The translations under genes and the position numbers were made by a program. From DATKQI01 sp035532755 (lineage in GTDB: Bacteria; Pseudomonadota; Alphaproteobacteria; Acetobacterales; Acetobacteraceae): 5,458 nt of DNA. Shown piece by piece: positions 1 to 5,458 of the stretch (positions within the stretch are counted from its first letter, which is position 1; every line of letters starts with the position of its first letter). Where the stretch lies: assembly GCA_035532755.1 (NCBI GenBank), contig DATKQI010000100.1, positions 1 to 5,458 of the forward strand. The letters run 5' to 3'. The notes under the pieces are model-generated. The model did no database searches, had not been told where the DNA came from, and saw only the letters and a program-made list of their open reading frames with translations.

Positions 1-1473
1 CTCCTGCATGCCCGGGCCGCCTTTCGGGCCTTCGTAGCGGATCAGCACGATATCGCCGGCCACCACCTTGCCGCCGAGAATGCCTTCCACCGCCGCGTCC
101 TGGCTTTCGAAGATGCGGGCGGGGCCGGCGAAGGCGAGGACAGAGGCATCCACGCCGGCGGTCTTCACGATGCAGCCATCCTCGGCGATGTTGCCGTGGA
201 GCACGGCAAGGCCGCCGTCCTTCGAGAAGGCGTGCGCCGCGTCGCGGATCGCGCCCTTCTCGCGGTCCAGATCCAGCTCCTCGAAGCGGGCGTTCTGGCT
301 GAAGGCGACGGTTGTCGGCTTGCCGCCGGGGGCGGCGGCGAAGAAGTGACGCACCGCGGCGCTGTCGGTCCGCTTCACGTCGTGCCGGCCCAGCGCCTCG
401 GCCAGCGAGGCGGCGTGGACCATCGGCACGTCCGGCGAGATCAGCCCGGCGCGGTCCAGCTCGCCCAGGATCGCCATGATGCCGCCGGCGCGGTGCACAT
501 CCTCCACATGCACATCGGCCACGGCGGGGGCGACCTTGCACAGCACCGGCACGCGGCGGGAAAGGCGGTCGATGTCCGCCATCGTGAAATCCACCCCGCC
601 TTCCTGCGCGGCGGCGAGCAGGTGCAGCACCGTGTTGGTCGATCCGCCCATGGCGATATCGAGCGTCATCGCGTTCTCGAAGGCGCGGAAGCTCGCGATG
701 CTGCGGGGAAGCGCCGAGGCGTCATCCTGCTCGTACCAGCGCTGGGCGAGATCGACGATGACGCGGCCGGCCTCCAGGAACAGGCCCTTGCGGTCGGCGT
801 GGGTCGCCACGATCGTGCCGTTGCCGGGAAGGGCGAGGCCCAGCGCCTCGGTCAGGCAGTTCATCGAGTTCGCGGTGAACATCCCCGAGCAGGAGCCGCA
901 GGTGGGGCAGGCGGAGCGTTCGATGACCTGCACTTCCTCGTCGGTCATCGAGGAATCGGCGGCGGCCACCATCGCGTCGATCAGATCGACCGACTTCACC
1001 TTGCCCTTGATCGTGGCCTTGCCGGCTTCCATGGGGCCGCCGGAGACGAAGACGGTGGGGATGTTGAGCCGCATCGTGGCCATCAGCATCCCGGGCGTGA
1101 TCTTGTCGCAGTTGGAGATGCACACCAGCGCGTCCGCGCAATGGGCGTTCACCATGTATTCCACGGAATCCGCGATCAATTCCCGCGACGGCAGGCTGTA
1201 GAGCATGCCGTCATGCCCCATCGCGATCCCGTCATCGACCGCGATGGTGTTGAATTCCTTGGCAACTCCACCCGCGCTCTCGATCTCGCGCGCGACGAGC
1301 TGGCCGAGGTCCTTCAGATGCACGTGGCCGGGCACGAACTGGGTGAAGGAATTGGCCACCGCGATGATCGGCTTGCCGAAATCGCCGTCCTTCATGCCGG
1401 TGGCGCGCCACAGCCCGCGCGCGCCGGCCATGTTGCGGCCGTGGGTGGTGGTGCGGGAACGATAGGTCGGCAT
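1..1473 (-). CDS. ilvD: Dihydroxy-acid dehydratase IlvD, N-terminal 491 residues (gene continues off the left edge)
   Basis: IlvD dehydrates 2,3-dihydroxy-3-methylbutanoate and its ethyl homologue to 2-oxo acids, the shared step of valine, leucine and isoleucine synthesis (and of pantothenate precursor supply) in the cytoplasm. Reverse translation from the ATG at 1473 gives a start MPTYRSRTTTHGRNMAGARG, close to E. coli IlvD. Visible motifs are AVDDGIAMGHDGM (about 78-90), CISNCDKITPGM (118-129), SACPTCGSCSGMF (187-199) and AMGGSTNTVLHLLAAAQ in mid-protein. By analogy with E. coli, the metal and cluster ligands are D81, C122, D123, C195 and the carboxylated K124; the last residue in the window, E491, matches a Mg ligand. 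The catalytic serine near 517 and roughly the last 125 residues are outside. This is the long IlvD class. The start is chosen by homology and a strong GGAGGA seven bases upstream. It is transcribed divergently from the rodZ-ispG-hisS cluster. The frame is intact throughout. Confidence 0.97.
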   Translation of the reverse strand, partial: MPTYRSRTTTHGRNMAGARGLWRATGMKDGDFGKPIIAVANSFTQFVPGHVHLKDLGQLVAREIESAGGVAKEFNTIAVDDGIAMGHDGMLYSLPSRELIADSVEYMVNAHCADALVCISNCDKITPGMLMATMRLNIPTVFVSGGPMEAGKATIKGKVKSVDLIDAMVAAADSSMTDEEVQVIERSACPTCGSCSGMFTANSMNCLTEALGLALPGNGTIVATHADRKGLFLEAGRVIVDLAQRWYEQDDASALPRSIASFRAFENAMTLDIAMGGSTNTVLHLLAAAQEGGVDFTMADIDRLSRRVPVLCKVAPAVADVHVEDVHRAGGIMAILGELDRAGLISPDVPMVHAASLAEALGRHDVKRTDSAAVRHFFAAAPGGKPTTVAFSQNARFEELDLDREKGAIRDAAHAFSKDGGLAVLHGNIAEDGCIVKTAGVDASVLAFAGPARIFESQDAAVEGILGGKVVAGDIVLIRYEGPKGGPGMQE

Positions 1474-1479
1474 GGCGGT

Positions 1480-1485
1480 TCCTCC
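1480..1485 (-). promoter_or_regulatory. Strong Shine-Dalgarno site of ilvD
   Basis: On the minus strand the bases read GGAGGA, followed by ACCGCC and then the ilvD ATG. The core GGAGG lies seven bases from the start, near-ideal spacing. It settles the choice of the ATG at 1473 over an in-frame ATG at 1527, which has no comparable site. Confidence 0.85.
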
Positions 1486-1494
1486 GGACAGGCG

Positions 1495-1562
1495 CGCATC
1501 ACAATCCGATGCGGCGGGGTTGTCCATCCCCGGCCGGGCAGCCCTGGCCTGCCTTCGGCCGG
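1495..1562 (-). promoter_or_regulatory. Structured region in the presumed ilvD 5' leader (three potential hairpins)
   Basis: Three inverted repeats lie directly upstream of the ilvD ribosome site. Nearest the gene, CGCATC (1495-1500) pairs with GATGCG (1508-1513) around a 7-base loop. Next, GGGG (1516-1519) can pair with CCCC (1528-1531). Farthest, CCGGCCG-GGCAG (1530-1541) pairs with CTGCC-TT-CGGCCGG (1549-1562), giving 12 pairs with a 2-base bulge and a 7-base loop. The second and third share two bases, so they partly exclude each other. No run of T follows on either strand, so these are not canonical intrinsic terminators. No Ile/Val/Leu-rich leader peptide is visible, so classical attenuation is not supported. 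The repeats are seen directly; an RNA-level role is inference, and GC-rich DNA often yields such stems by chance. Confidence 0.35.
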
Positions 1563-1584
1563 CCATTTCGCAGCCCGCGCATTT

Positions 1585-1641
1585 GGAGGTGGCACGGCCG
1601 CAGGGGCATTACCACTTTCTTATCCAGATTGTCGTAACCCC
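1585..1641. promoter_or_regulatory. AT-richer island with imperfect palindrome between the divergent genes; possible ilvD promoter/operator area
   Basis: Within very GC-rich surroundings, 1607-1637 is noticeably richer in A and T, as expected of promoter DNA. An imperfect inverted repeat spans it: GGGG-CA-TTAC (1603-1612) against GTAACCCC (1634-1641), eight pairs with a 2-base bulge and about 21 bases between the arms. A second possible stem, GGAGGTGG (1585-1592) with CCACTTTC (1612-1619), uses two G-U pairs and competes with the first. For ilvD transcription the strand holds weak -10-like hexamers such as GATAAG and GGTAAT, but no good -35 box. I could not identify a regulator or a known riboswitch class. 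Position suggests control of ilvD, rodZ or both; this is inference. Confidence 0.3.
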
Positions 1642-1690
1642 AGGCACTTGCGATTCGACTGCGGAGACGAACGGAGTCATGTTAGGAGCG

Positions 1691-1719
1691 TTGGCAACAA
1701 GGCCGGATTGGGCTAGATC
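1691..1719 (+). promoter_or_regulatory. Candidate sigma-70-type promoter for the rodZ-ispG-hisS-prfA cluster
   Basis: TTGGCA (1691-1696) matches five of six bases of the -35 consensus. After a 17-base spacer, TAGATC (1714-1719) matches three of six of the -10 consensus. Transcription would begin near 1726. That leaves almost no leader for the ATG at 1734 and about 90 bases for the ATG at 1818, which favours the later start. The -10 match is weak, so this is a candidate only. Confidence 0.3.
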
Positions 1720-1817
1720 GCCGCAACGCGGGGATGCCGGCTTTTCCGGCGATGGGTGCGCGGGAAATGGATACCGTGCTGCAGGATCGCAGATCGAATC
1801 TGGCGGAAACGCGAACG

Positions 1818-2894
1818 ATGATGTCTTCCGCCACGCCTGATATCGATGCCGCCGCGGGCGCCGGGTCACGCGTGGGGGCGGATCTGCGCGCGGCGCGCGA
1901 GCGGCTGGGCTGGGACCTGCAATCGGTGGCGACCGGGCTGCGCATCAAGCGCCGCTTCCTGGATGCGATCGAGTGCGGGCGGCTGGCCGACCTGCCGGGC
2001 AATGCCTATGCCGTGGGTTTCGTCCGCACCTATGCGAGCGCCCTCGGGCTCGACCCCGACGAGGCGATCCGCCGTTTCCGCGCCGAGGGCGCGGAGGTGA
2101 ACCGCAAGACCGAGCTGGCCTTCCCCGCCCCGGTGCCGGAGCGCGGCGTGCCGGCGGGGGCGGTGGTGCTTCTGGGCGTGGTGATCGCGATCGTCGCCTA
2201 TGTCGGCTGGTACCGCGCTTCCGGCCGTGAGCATCTGCCGGCCCGGCCCGAGGCGCCGGTGCCGGCGCAACTGGCGCCGCTGGCCGCGCCTTCCGCACAG
2301 ATCACACCGCCGGCGGCGCCGGCGCCAAGCAAGCTGGCGACGGCGGGCTCCTCTGCCTTGGCGCCACCCGCCACTTCCGGCGCCGGCACAACGGCGCCGG
2401 CGGTTGCACCGGGATCGACGGCAACACCGGCGCCGGGGAACGAGCTTGCGGCGTCCGTACCGGGCACGGGCATCCCCGCGGCGGCGAACAGCCCTGCCGC
2501 AGCGACCACGGCCGCGACCGCCGGGGCCGCGGGCGCCAACCGGCTCGCTCTTCTGGCCATCGCGGACAGCTGGGTGCAGGTGCGCGACGAGACGGGGCAG
2601 GTGCTGATGAGCCGCATCCTGCATGCCGGCGATACCTGGGCCGTGCCGGACCAGCCGAACCTGACCTTCACCACCGGCAACGCGGGCGGCACCGAGCTGA
2701 TCGTGGATGGCGTCAGCTCCGCCCCGCTCGGCAGCCCCGGCGCGGTGCTGCGCAACGTTCCCCTGAACGCAGCAACCGCGCAGCCGGGCGCGAACCTCCA
2801 GGGCGGCCAGCCGGCCAGCCCGCCGCAAGGCGGCGCAGGTGGCGGGGCAGGCAGCGGCGCGAGCCTGGTTGCGCCCGCCCAGGCCGCGCAGTAG
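1818..2894 (+). CDS. rodZ: RodZ-type cytoskeletal membrane protein (HTH, one membrane segment, periplasmic DUF4115-like domain)
   Basis: RodZ spans the inner membrane and links the MreB cytoskeleton to the cell-wall machinery, helping to set cell shape. Numbering from the ATG at 1818 (358 residues), residues 19-80 form a Cro/CI-like HTH domain beginning VGADLRAARERLGW. NAYAVGFVRTYA (62-73) aligns with E. coli STFLRGYIRSYA, the region of the MreB-contacting helix. A membrane segment, GAVVLLGVVIAIVAYVGWY, covers about 114-132. Residues 133-240 are an Ala/Pro/Thr-rich linker. The periplasmic domain (about 241-316, with IADSWVQVRDETGQVL) resembles E. coli FTADCWLEVTDATGKKL. A Gly/Ala/Gln-rich tail follows. 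The start is uncertain: in-frame ATGs exist at 1734, 1752, 1767, 1818 and 1821. The one at 1818 has a weak GGAA nine bases upstream and begins just before the HTH, as in relatives. ispG follows after 66 bases, as in Enterobacteria. Despite the HTH, a DNA-binding regulator is less likely than RodZ given the membrane and periplasmic parts. Confidence 0.82.
   Translation: MMSSATPDIDAAAGAGSRVGADLRAARERLGWDLQSVATGLRIKRRFLDAIECGRLADLPGNAYAVGFVRTYASALGLDPDEAIRRFRAEGAEVNRKTELAFPAPVPERGVPAGAVVLLGVVIAIVAYVGWYRASGREHLPARPEAPVPAQLAPLAAPSAQITPPAAPAPSKLATAGSSALAPPATSGAGTTAPAVAPGSTATPAPGNELAASVPGTGIPAAANSPAAATTAATAGAAGANRLALLAIADSWVQVRDETGQVLMSRILHAGDTWAVPDQPNLTFTTGNAGGTELIVDGVSSAPLGSPGAVLRNVPLNAATAQPGANLQGGQPASPPQGGAGGGAGSGASLVAPAQAAQ
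2252..2434 (+). repeat. Low-complexity Ala/Pro linker DNA with eight GGCGCC hexamers
   Basis: Inside the rodZ linker the palindrome GGCGCC occurs at 2252, 2273, 2315, 2321, 2360, 2379, 2393 and 2429. Seven of the eight are in the same codon phase, spanning part of xxG-GCG-CCx and encoding Ala-Pro; the one at 2379 reads Gly-Ala. There is no fixed repeat unit or period, so this is low-complexity coding sequence from biased Ala and Pro codons, not a true tandem array. Such tracts can slip during replication, and linker length is likely to vary among strains. Confidence 0.6.
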
Positions 2895-2960
2895 CGACGG
2901 TCTTTCGCCGCCCCTTCCATCCCACCGCCTTCGCATGATGGCCGCATCCGGAACCGTTTC

Positions 2961-4073
2961 ATGAACTATCGCTCCTACCAGCAGATCCAGCGGCGCACAT
3001 CGCGCCAGATCAGCGTCGGCCCCGTGAAGGTGGGGGGCGATGCGCCGATCAGCGTGCAGACGATGACCAACACGCTGACGACGGACGTGGCCGCCACGGT
3101 GGCGCAGATCCGCCTCGCGGAGGCCGCCGGCGTCGATATCGTCCGCGTCTCCTGCCCGGATCGGGAAAGCGCGCTGGCCTTGAAGGACATCATCGCCCAG
3201 GTGCGCGTGCCGATCGTCGCCGACATCCATTTCCACTACCGCCGCGCGATCGAGGCCGCCGAAAGTGGTGCGGCGTGCCTGCGCATCAACCCCGGCAACA
3301 TCGGCAGCGCGGAGCGGGTGCGGGAGGTGGTGAAGGCGGCGCGGGACCACGGCTGCTCCATGCGCATCGGGGTGAACGCCGGATCGCTGGAGAAGCACTT
3401 GCTGGAGAAATACGGGGAGCCGAACCCCGATGCGCTTGTCGAGAGCGCGCTGGAGCATGCGAAAATCCTGCAGGACCACGATTTCCACGAATTCAAGATC
3501 AGCGTGAAGGCGTCCGACGTGTTCATGGCCGTCGCCGCCTATCAGCAACTGGCCGAGGTCTGCGACCATCCGCTGCATATCGGCATCACCGAGGCGGGCG
3601 GGTTGCGCACCGGCACGGTGAAGTCGTCCATCGGCCTCGGCTCCCTGCTCTGGGCCGGCATTGGCGACACCCTGCGCGTATCGTTGTCCGCCGAGCCGGA
3701 GGAGGAGGTGAAGGTTGGCTGGGAGATGCTGAAATCCCTCGGCATCCGCCATCGCGGCGTGCGCGTGATTTCCTGCCCCTCCTGCGCGCGGCAGGGGTTT
3801 GACGTGATCCGCACGGTCGCCACGCTGGAAGACCGGCTGGCGCATATCGAGACGCCGCTGACGCTGTCGATCATCGGCTGCGTGGTGAACGGGCCGGGCG
3901 AGGCGCTGATGACCGATCTCGGCATCACCGGGGGCGGCAACGGGCGGCACATGGTCTATGCGGCCGGACGGACCGACCACACGATCGAGGCGGGGAAGAT
4001 GGTCGATCACATCGTCGAGCTGGTCGAGCGCAAGGCCGCCGATCTGGCCGCCGCACCGAAGGCGGCGGAATAA
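2961..4073 (+). CDS. ispG: 4-hydroxy-3-methylbut-2-en-1-yl diphosphate synthase IspG (GcpE)
   Basis: IspG reductively opens the ring of 2-C-methyl-D-erythritol 2,4-cyclodiphosphate to give HMBPP, the penultimate step of the MEP isoprenoid pathway, in the cytoplasm. It needs a [4Fe-4S] cluster and an electron donor. The 370-residue product matches E. coli IspG over its length: VQTMTNTLTTDVAATVAQI (32-50), VADIHFHYRRAI (86-97), CLRINPGNIG (106-115), RIGVNAGSLEKHLLEKYGEP (135-154), HIGITEAGG (206-214) and GIGDTLRVSLSAEP (233-246). The cluster ligands are C272 and C275 (SCPSCARQ), C307 (IIGCVVNGPGEA) and E314. The length is that of the compact bacterial form without the large inserted domain found in plants and some bacteria. 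The start has only a weak GGAA seven bases upstream. The 66 bases after rodZ show no terminator or clear promoter, so co-transcription is likely. Its stop touches the hisS start. All ligands are present and the gene looks functional. Confidence 0.97.
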   Translation: MNYRSYQQIQRRTSRQISVGPVKVGGDAPISVQTMTNTLTTDVAATVAQIRLAEAAGVDIVRVSCPDRESALALKDIIAQVRVPIVADIHFHYRRAIEAAESGAACLRINPGNIGSAERVREVVKAARDHGCSMRIGVNAGSLEKHLLEKYGEPNPDALVESALEHAKILQDHDFHEFKISVKASDVFMAVAAYQQLAEVCDHPLHIGITEAGGLRTGTVKSSIGLGSLLWAGIGDTLRVSLSAEPEEEVKVGWEMLKSLGIRHRGVRVISCPSCARQGFDVIRTVATLEDRLAHIETPLTLSIIGCVVNGPGEALMTDLGITGGGNGRHMVYAAGRTDHTIEAGKMVDHIVELVERKAADLAAAPKAAE

Positions 4074-5315
4074 GTGGCAGGCTTGCAGCCGGTCCGCGGC
4101 ACGCGGGACCTGATCGGCGAGGACCAGCGGCGCCACGCGCATGTGATCGACACCGCGCGCCGCATCGCCGCCACCTGCAATTTCGACGAATGGGCGACGC
4201 CGATGTTCGAGGACACGCGCGTCTTCGCCCGCTCGCTCGGCGACACCTCCGACGTGGTGATGAAGGAGATGTATTCCTTCACCGACCGGGGTGGGGATTC
4301 CATCACGCTGCGGCCGGAGGCGACGGCCGGCGTGTGCCGCGCGCTGGTCTCCAACGGGCTGACGCAGTCGCTGCCGCAGAAAGTGTTCTGCGCCGGCCCG
4401 ATGTTCCGCTACGAGCGGCCGCAGAAGGGGCGCTACCGCCAGTTCCACCAGATCGACATCGAGCTGATCGGCCCGGCCGAACCGCTGGCCGACGCCGAGG
4501 TGATCGCCTGCGGCTGGGACATCCTGTCCGCGCTCGGCGTCACGCGGGACGCAGTACTGGAGATCAACACGCTGGGCGATGCGGAAAGCCGCGCCGCCTA
4601 CCGCGCCGCCCTGGTCGGCTATTTCACCGACCACCGGCACCTTCTGTCCGAGGACAGCCTGGCGCGGCTGGACCGCAACCCGCTGCGCATCCTGGATTCC
4701 AAGGATGATGGCGACAAGCGCGTGGTGGCCGGCGCGCCGGCCATCGCCGCGTATCTGACCGCCGATGCTGCGCGCTTCTACGATTCGGTGAAAACCTGGG
4801 TCGGCCGTTTCGGCGTGCCGTTCCGCGAGAACCCGCGCATCGTGCGCGGCCTCGACTACTACAACCATACCGCATTCGAGTTCGTCACCACCCGCCTCGG
4901 CGCGCAGGGCACGGTGATGGCGGGCGGGCGCTACGACGGGCTGGTGGCCGAGATGGGCGGGCCATCGACCCCGGCGGTGGGCTGGGCGGCAGGGGTGGAG
5001 CGGCTGTCGATGCTGCTGGCCGACCCCCCTGCCCTGCCCGCTCCGGTCGCCGTGATTCCGGTGGACGCGGCGGCGGAGGCGGAGGCGGTCGGCATACTGC
5101 AGCGGCTGCGCGGTGCAGGCATTCGCGCCGAAATGGCCTATCGCGGCAATCTCAAGCGCCGGATGGAGCGCGCGAACCGCATCGGCGCCGCGGCCGCGGT
5201 GATCGTGAGCGCCGATGAAGTGGCGCGCGGCGTGGCGCAGCTGAAGGATCTCGCGAGCGGCGCGCAGGGCGAGGTGGCGCTGGCGGAACTGGCCGGCCGC
5301 CTGCAACGGGGATGA
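4074..5315 (+). CDS. hisS: Histidyl-tRNA synthetase HisS, class II
   Basis: HisRS charges tRNA-His with histidine using ATP. The 413-residue product begins MAGLQPVRGTRDL, the usual bacterial HisRS opening, which supports the GTG start at 4074 even though it follows the ispG stop with no gap and has only a poor ribosome site; translational coupling is likely. Class II features run in order. A motif 1 region lies around 40-70 (WATPMFEDTRVF). TLRPEATAGVCRA (78-90) carries the histidine-pocket glutamate. Motif 2 is FRYERPQKGRYRQFHQ (111-126). The HisRS-specific element VRGLDYYNHTAFEFV (257-271) includes the catalytic arginine R258. AGGRYDGLVAEMGG (283-296) follows, then motif 3 with GWAAGVERL (303-311). 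The C-terminal anticodon-binding domain runs from about 323 to the end. A HisZ-like paralogue, the regulatory subunit of HisG, is unlikely because all the catalytic motifs are intact. The gene overlaps prfA by 4 bases. Confidence 0.97.
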   Translation: MAGLQPVRGTRDLIGEDQRRHAHVIDTARRIAATCNFDEWATPMFEDTRVFARSLGDTSDVVMKEMYSFTDRGGDSITLRPEATAGVCRALVSNGLTQSLPQKVFCAGPMFRYERPQKGRYRQFHQIDIELIGPAEPLADAEVIACGWDILSALGVTRDAVLEINTLGDAESRAAYRAALVGYFTDHRHLLSEDSLARLDRNPLRILDSKDDGDKRVVAGAPAIAAYLTADAARFYDSVKTWVGRFGVPFRENPRIVRGLDYYNHTAFEFVTTRLGAQGTVMAGGRYDGLVAEMGGPSTPAVGWAAGVERLSMLLADPPALPAPVAVIPVDAAAEAEAVGILQRLRGAGIRAEMAYRGNLKRRMERANRIGAAAAVIVSADEVARGVAQLKDLASGAQGEVALAELAGRLQRG

Positions 5316-5458
5316 GCCTCGCCGGCAAGCTCGCTCGGATCGTCGGCCGGGCGGAGGAGCTGCGCGCGCAGCTTGCCTCCGGCCTGTCCGGCGAGGCGTT
5401 CGTGAAGGCATCGCGGGAGCTTGCGGATATCGAGCCGGTGGTCGCGCGCATCAACGAC
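5312..5458 (+). CDS. prfA: Peptide chain release factor 1 (RF1), first 49 residues; gene continues off the right edge
   Basis: RF1 recognises UAA and UAG stop codons and releases the finished protein from the ribosome. Only the N-terminus is present, starting MSLAGKLARIVGRAEELRAQ and ending ELADIEPVVARIND. The charged helical segment with GEAFVKASRELADIEPVV matches the start of RF1 domain 1, where relatives typically read as G-x-x-F-V-K-x-S-R-E-x-A-x-L/I-E-P-V-V. The PxT codon-recognition motif and the GGQ motif lie outside the window, so RF1 is judged from the N-terminus and gene order alone; RF2 is less likely. The ATG at 5312 overlaps the hisS stop as ATGA. The GGGG directly before it is too close to serve as a normal ribosome site, so coupling to hisS translation is probable. 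Related Alphaproteobacteria commonly place prmC, the RF methyltransferase, next; this cannot be seen here. Confidence 0.85.
   Translation, partial: MSLAGKLARIVGRAEELRAQLASGLSGEAFVKASRELADIEPVVARIND

Noticed and set aside
1474..1527. In-frame upstream ATG at 1527 that would add 18 residues to IlvD
   Set aside because: The ATG at 1473 has a strong GGAGGA at ideal spacing, and the protein from there aligns with the E. coli IlvD N-terminus. The upstream ATG has neither support.
1589..1608. A sigma-54-like promoter, TGGCACGG followed by GGGGCA, on the plus strand
   Set aside because: The -24 element looks good, but the dinucleotide ten bases after its GG is GG rather than the required GC, and the TTGC-type -12 element is absent.
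1500..1610. Short minus-strand leader frame starting at the ATG in GGTAATGCCCC, about 36 codons, as an ilvD attenuator peptide
   Set aside because: The peptide is Arg/Gly/Pro-rich and not enriched in Ile, Val or Leu, and no terminator hairpin with a T-run follows it.
196..1716. A 506-codon plus-strand open frame opposite ilvD
   Set aside because: Its codons lie directly opposite the ilvD codons, which match IlvD strongly and lack TTA, CTA and TCA. It is a shadow of codon bias with a His/Gly/Arg-rich composition.
2895..2960. Possible terminator or separate small gene between rodZ and ispG
   Set aside because: The 66 bases show no GC stem followed by T residues and no supported start. The ATGs at 2935 and 2938 are not in frame with ispG.
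1866..5411. A 1181-codon open frame on the minus strand running opposite rodZ, ispG, hisS and the start of prfA
   Set aside because: rodZ, ispG and hisS all share one codon phase, and this antisense frame has its codons exactly opposite theirs. It stays open because the sense strand in that frame uses no TTA, CTA or TCA codons, as expected at this GC content. The product is Arg/His/Gly/Ala-rich without recognisable domains.

Overview
This is a very GC-rich window from a bacterial chromosome, and it looks like ordinary housekeeping DNA. Protein sequence and gene order point to an alphaproteobacterium. The order rodZ-type gene, ispG, hisS, prfA, together with the low-complexity Ala/Pro linkers, fits Rhodospirillales/Acetobacteraceae best. 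That placement is inference from family knowledge, since no search was run. I see no mobile element, CRISPR array, tRNA or rRNA gene, phage gene or defence gene.

Layout. Positions 1-1473 on the minus strand hold the N-terminal 491 codons of ilvD (dihydroxy-acid dehydratase, branched-chain amino acid synthesis); its C-terminus lies off the left edge. Positions 1474-1817 are a divergent control region. It contains a strong ilvD Shine-Dalgarno sequence, several hairpin-forming repeats in the presumed ilvD leader, an AT-richer island with an imperfect palindrome, and a candidate promoter for the rightward genes. From about 1818 to the right edge runs a tight plus-strand cluster. It consists of a RodZ-type membrane protein (HTH domain, one membrane segment, periplasmic domain), ispG (MEP-pathway isoprenoid synthesis), hisS (histidyl-tRNA synthetase) and the first 49 codons of prfA (release factor 1).

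How the genes work together. The rightward cluster is probably one operon: 66 bases separate rodZ and ispG with no terminator, ispG and hisS abut with no gap, and hisS and prfA overlap by 4 bases (ATGA). It joins cell-shape control (RodZ), supply of isoprenoid precursors needed among other things for the undecaprenyl cell-wall lipid carrier (IspG), and translation (HisRS, RF1). The rodZ-ispG-hisS order is also known from Enterobacteria, so it is an old conserved arrangement. IlvD and IspG, on either side of the control region, are both iron-sulfur enzymes.

The most notable open points are the unexplained structure in the 1474-1733 region, the uncertain rodZ start, and the canonical motif 2 of HisRS. 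The last of these predicts the ordinary G-1-containing tRNA-His rather than the altered type found in part of the Alphaproteobacteria. Very long antisense open frames exist opposite the real genes, but codon bias explains them. I did not find a convincing undescribed system here.
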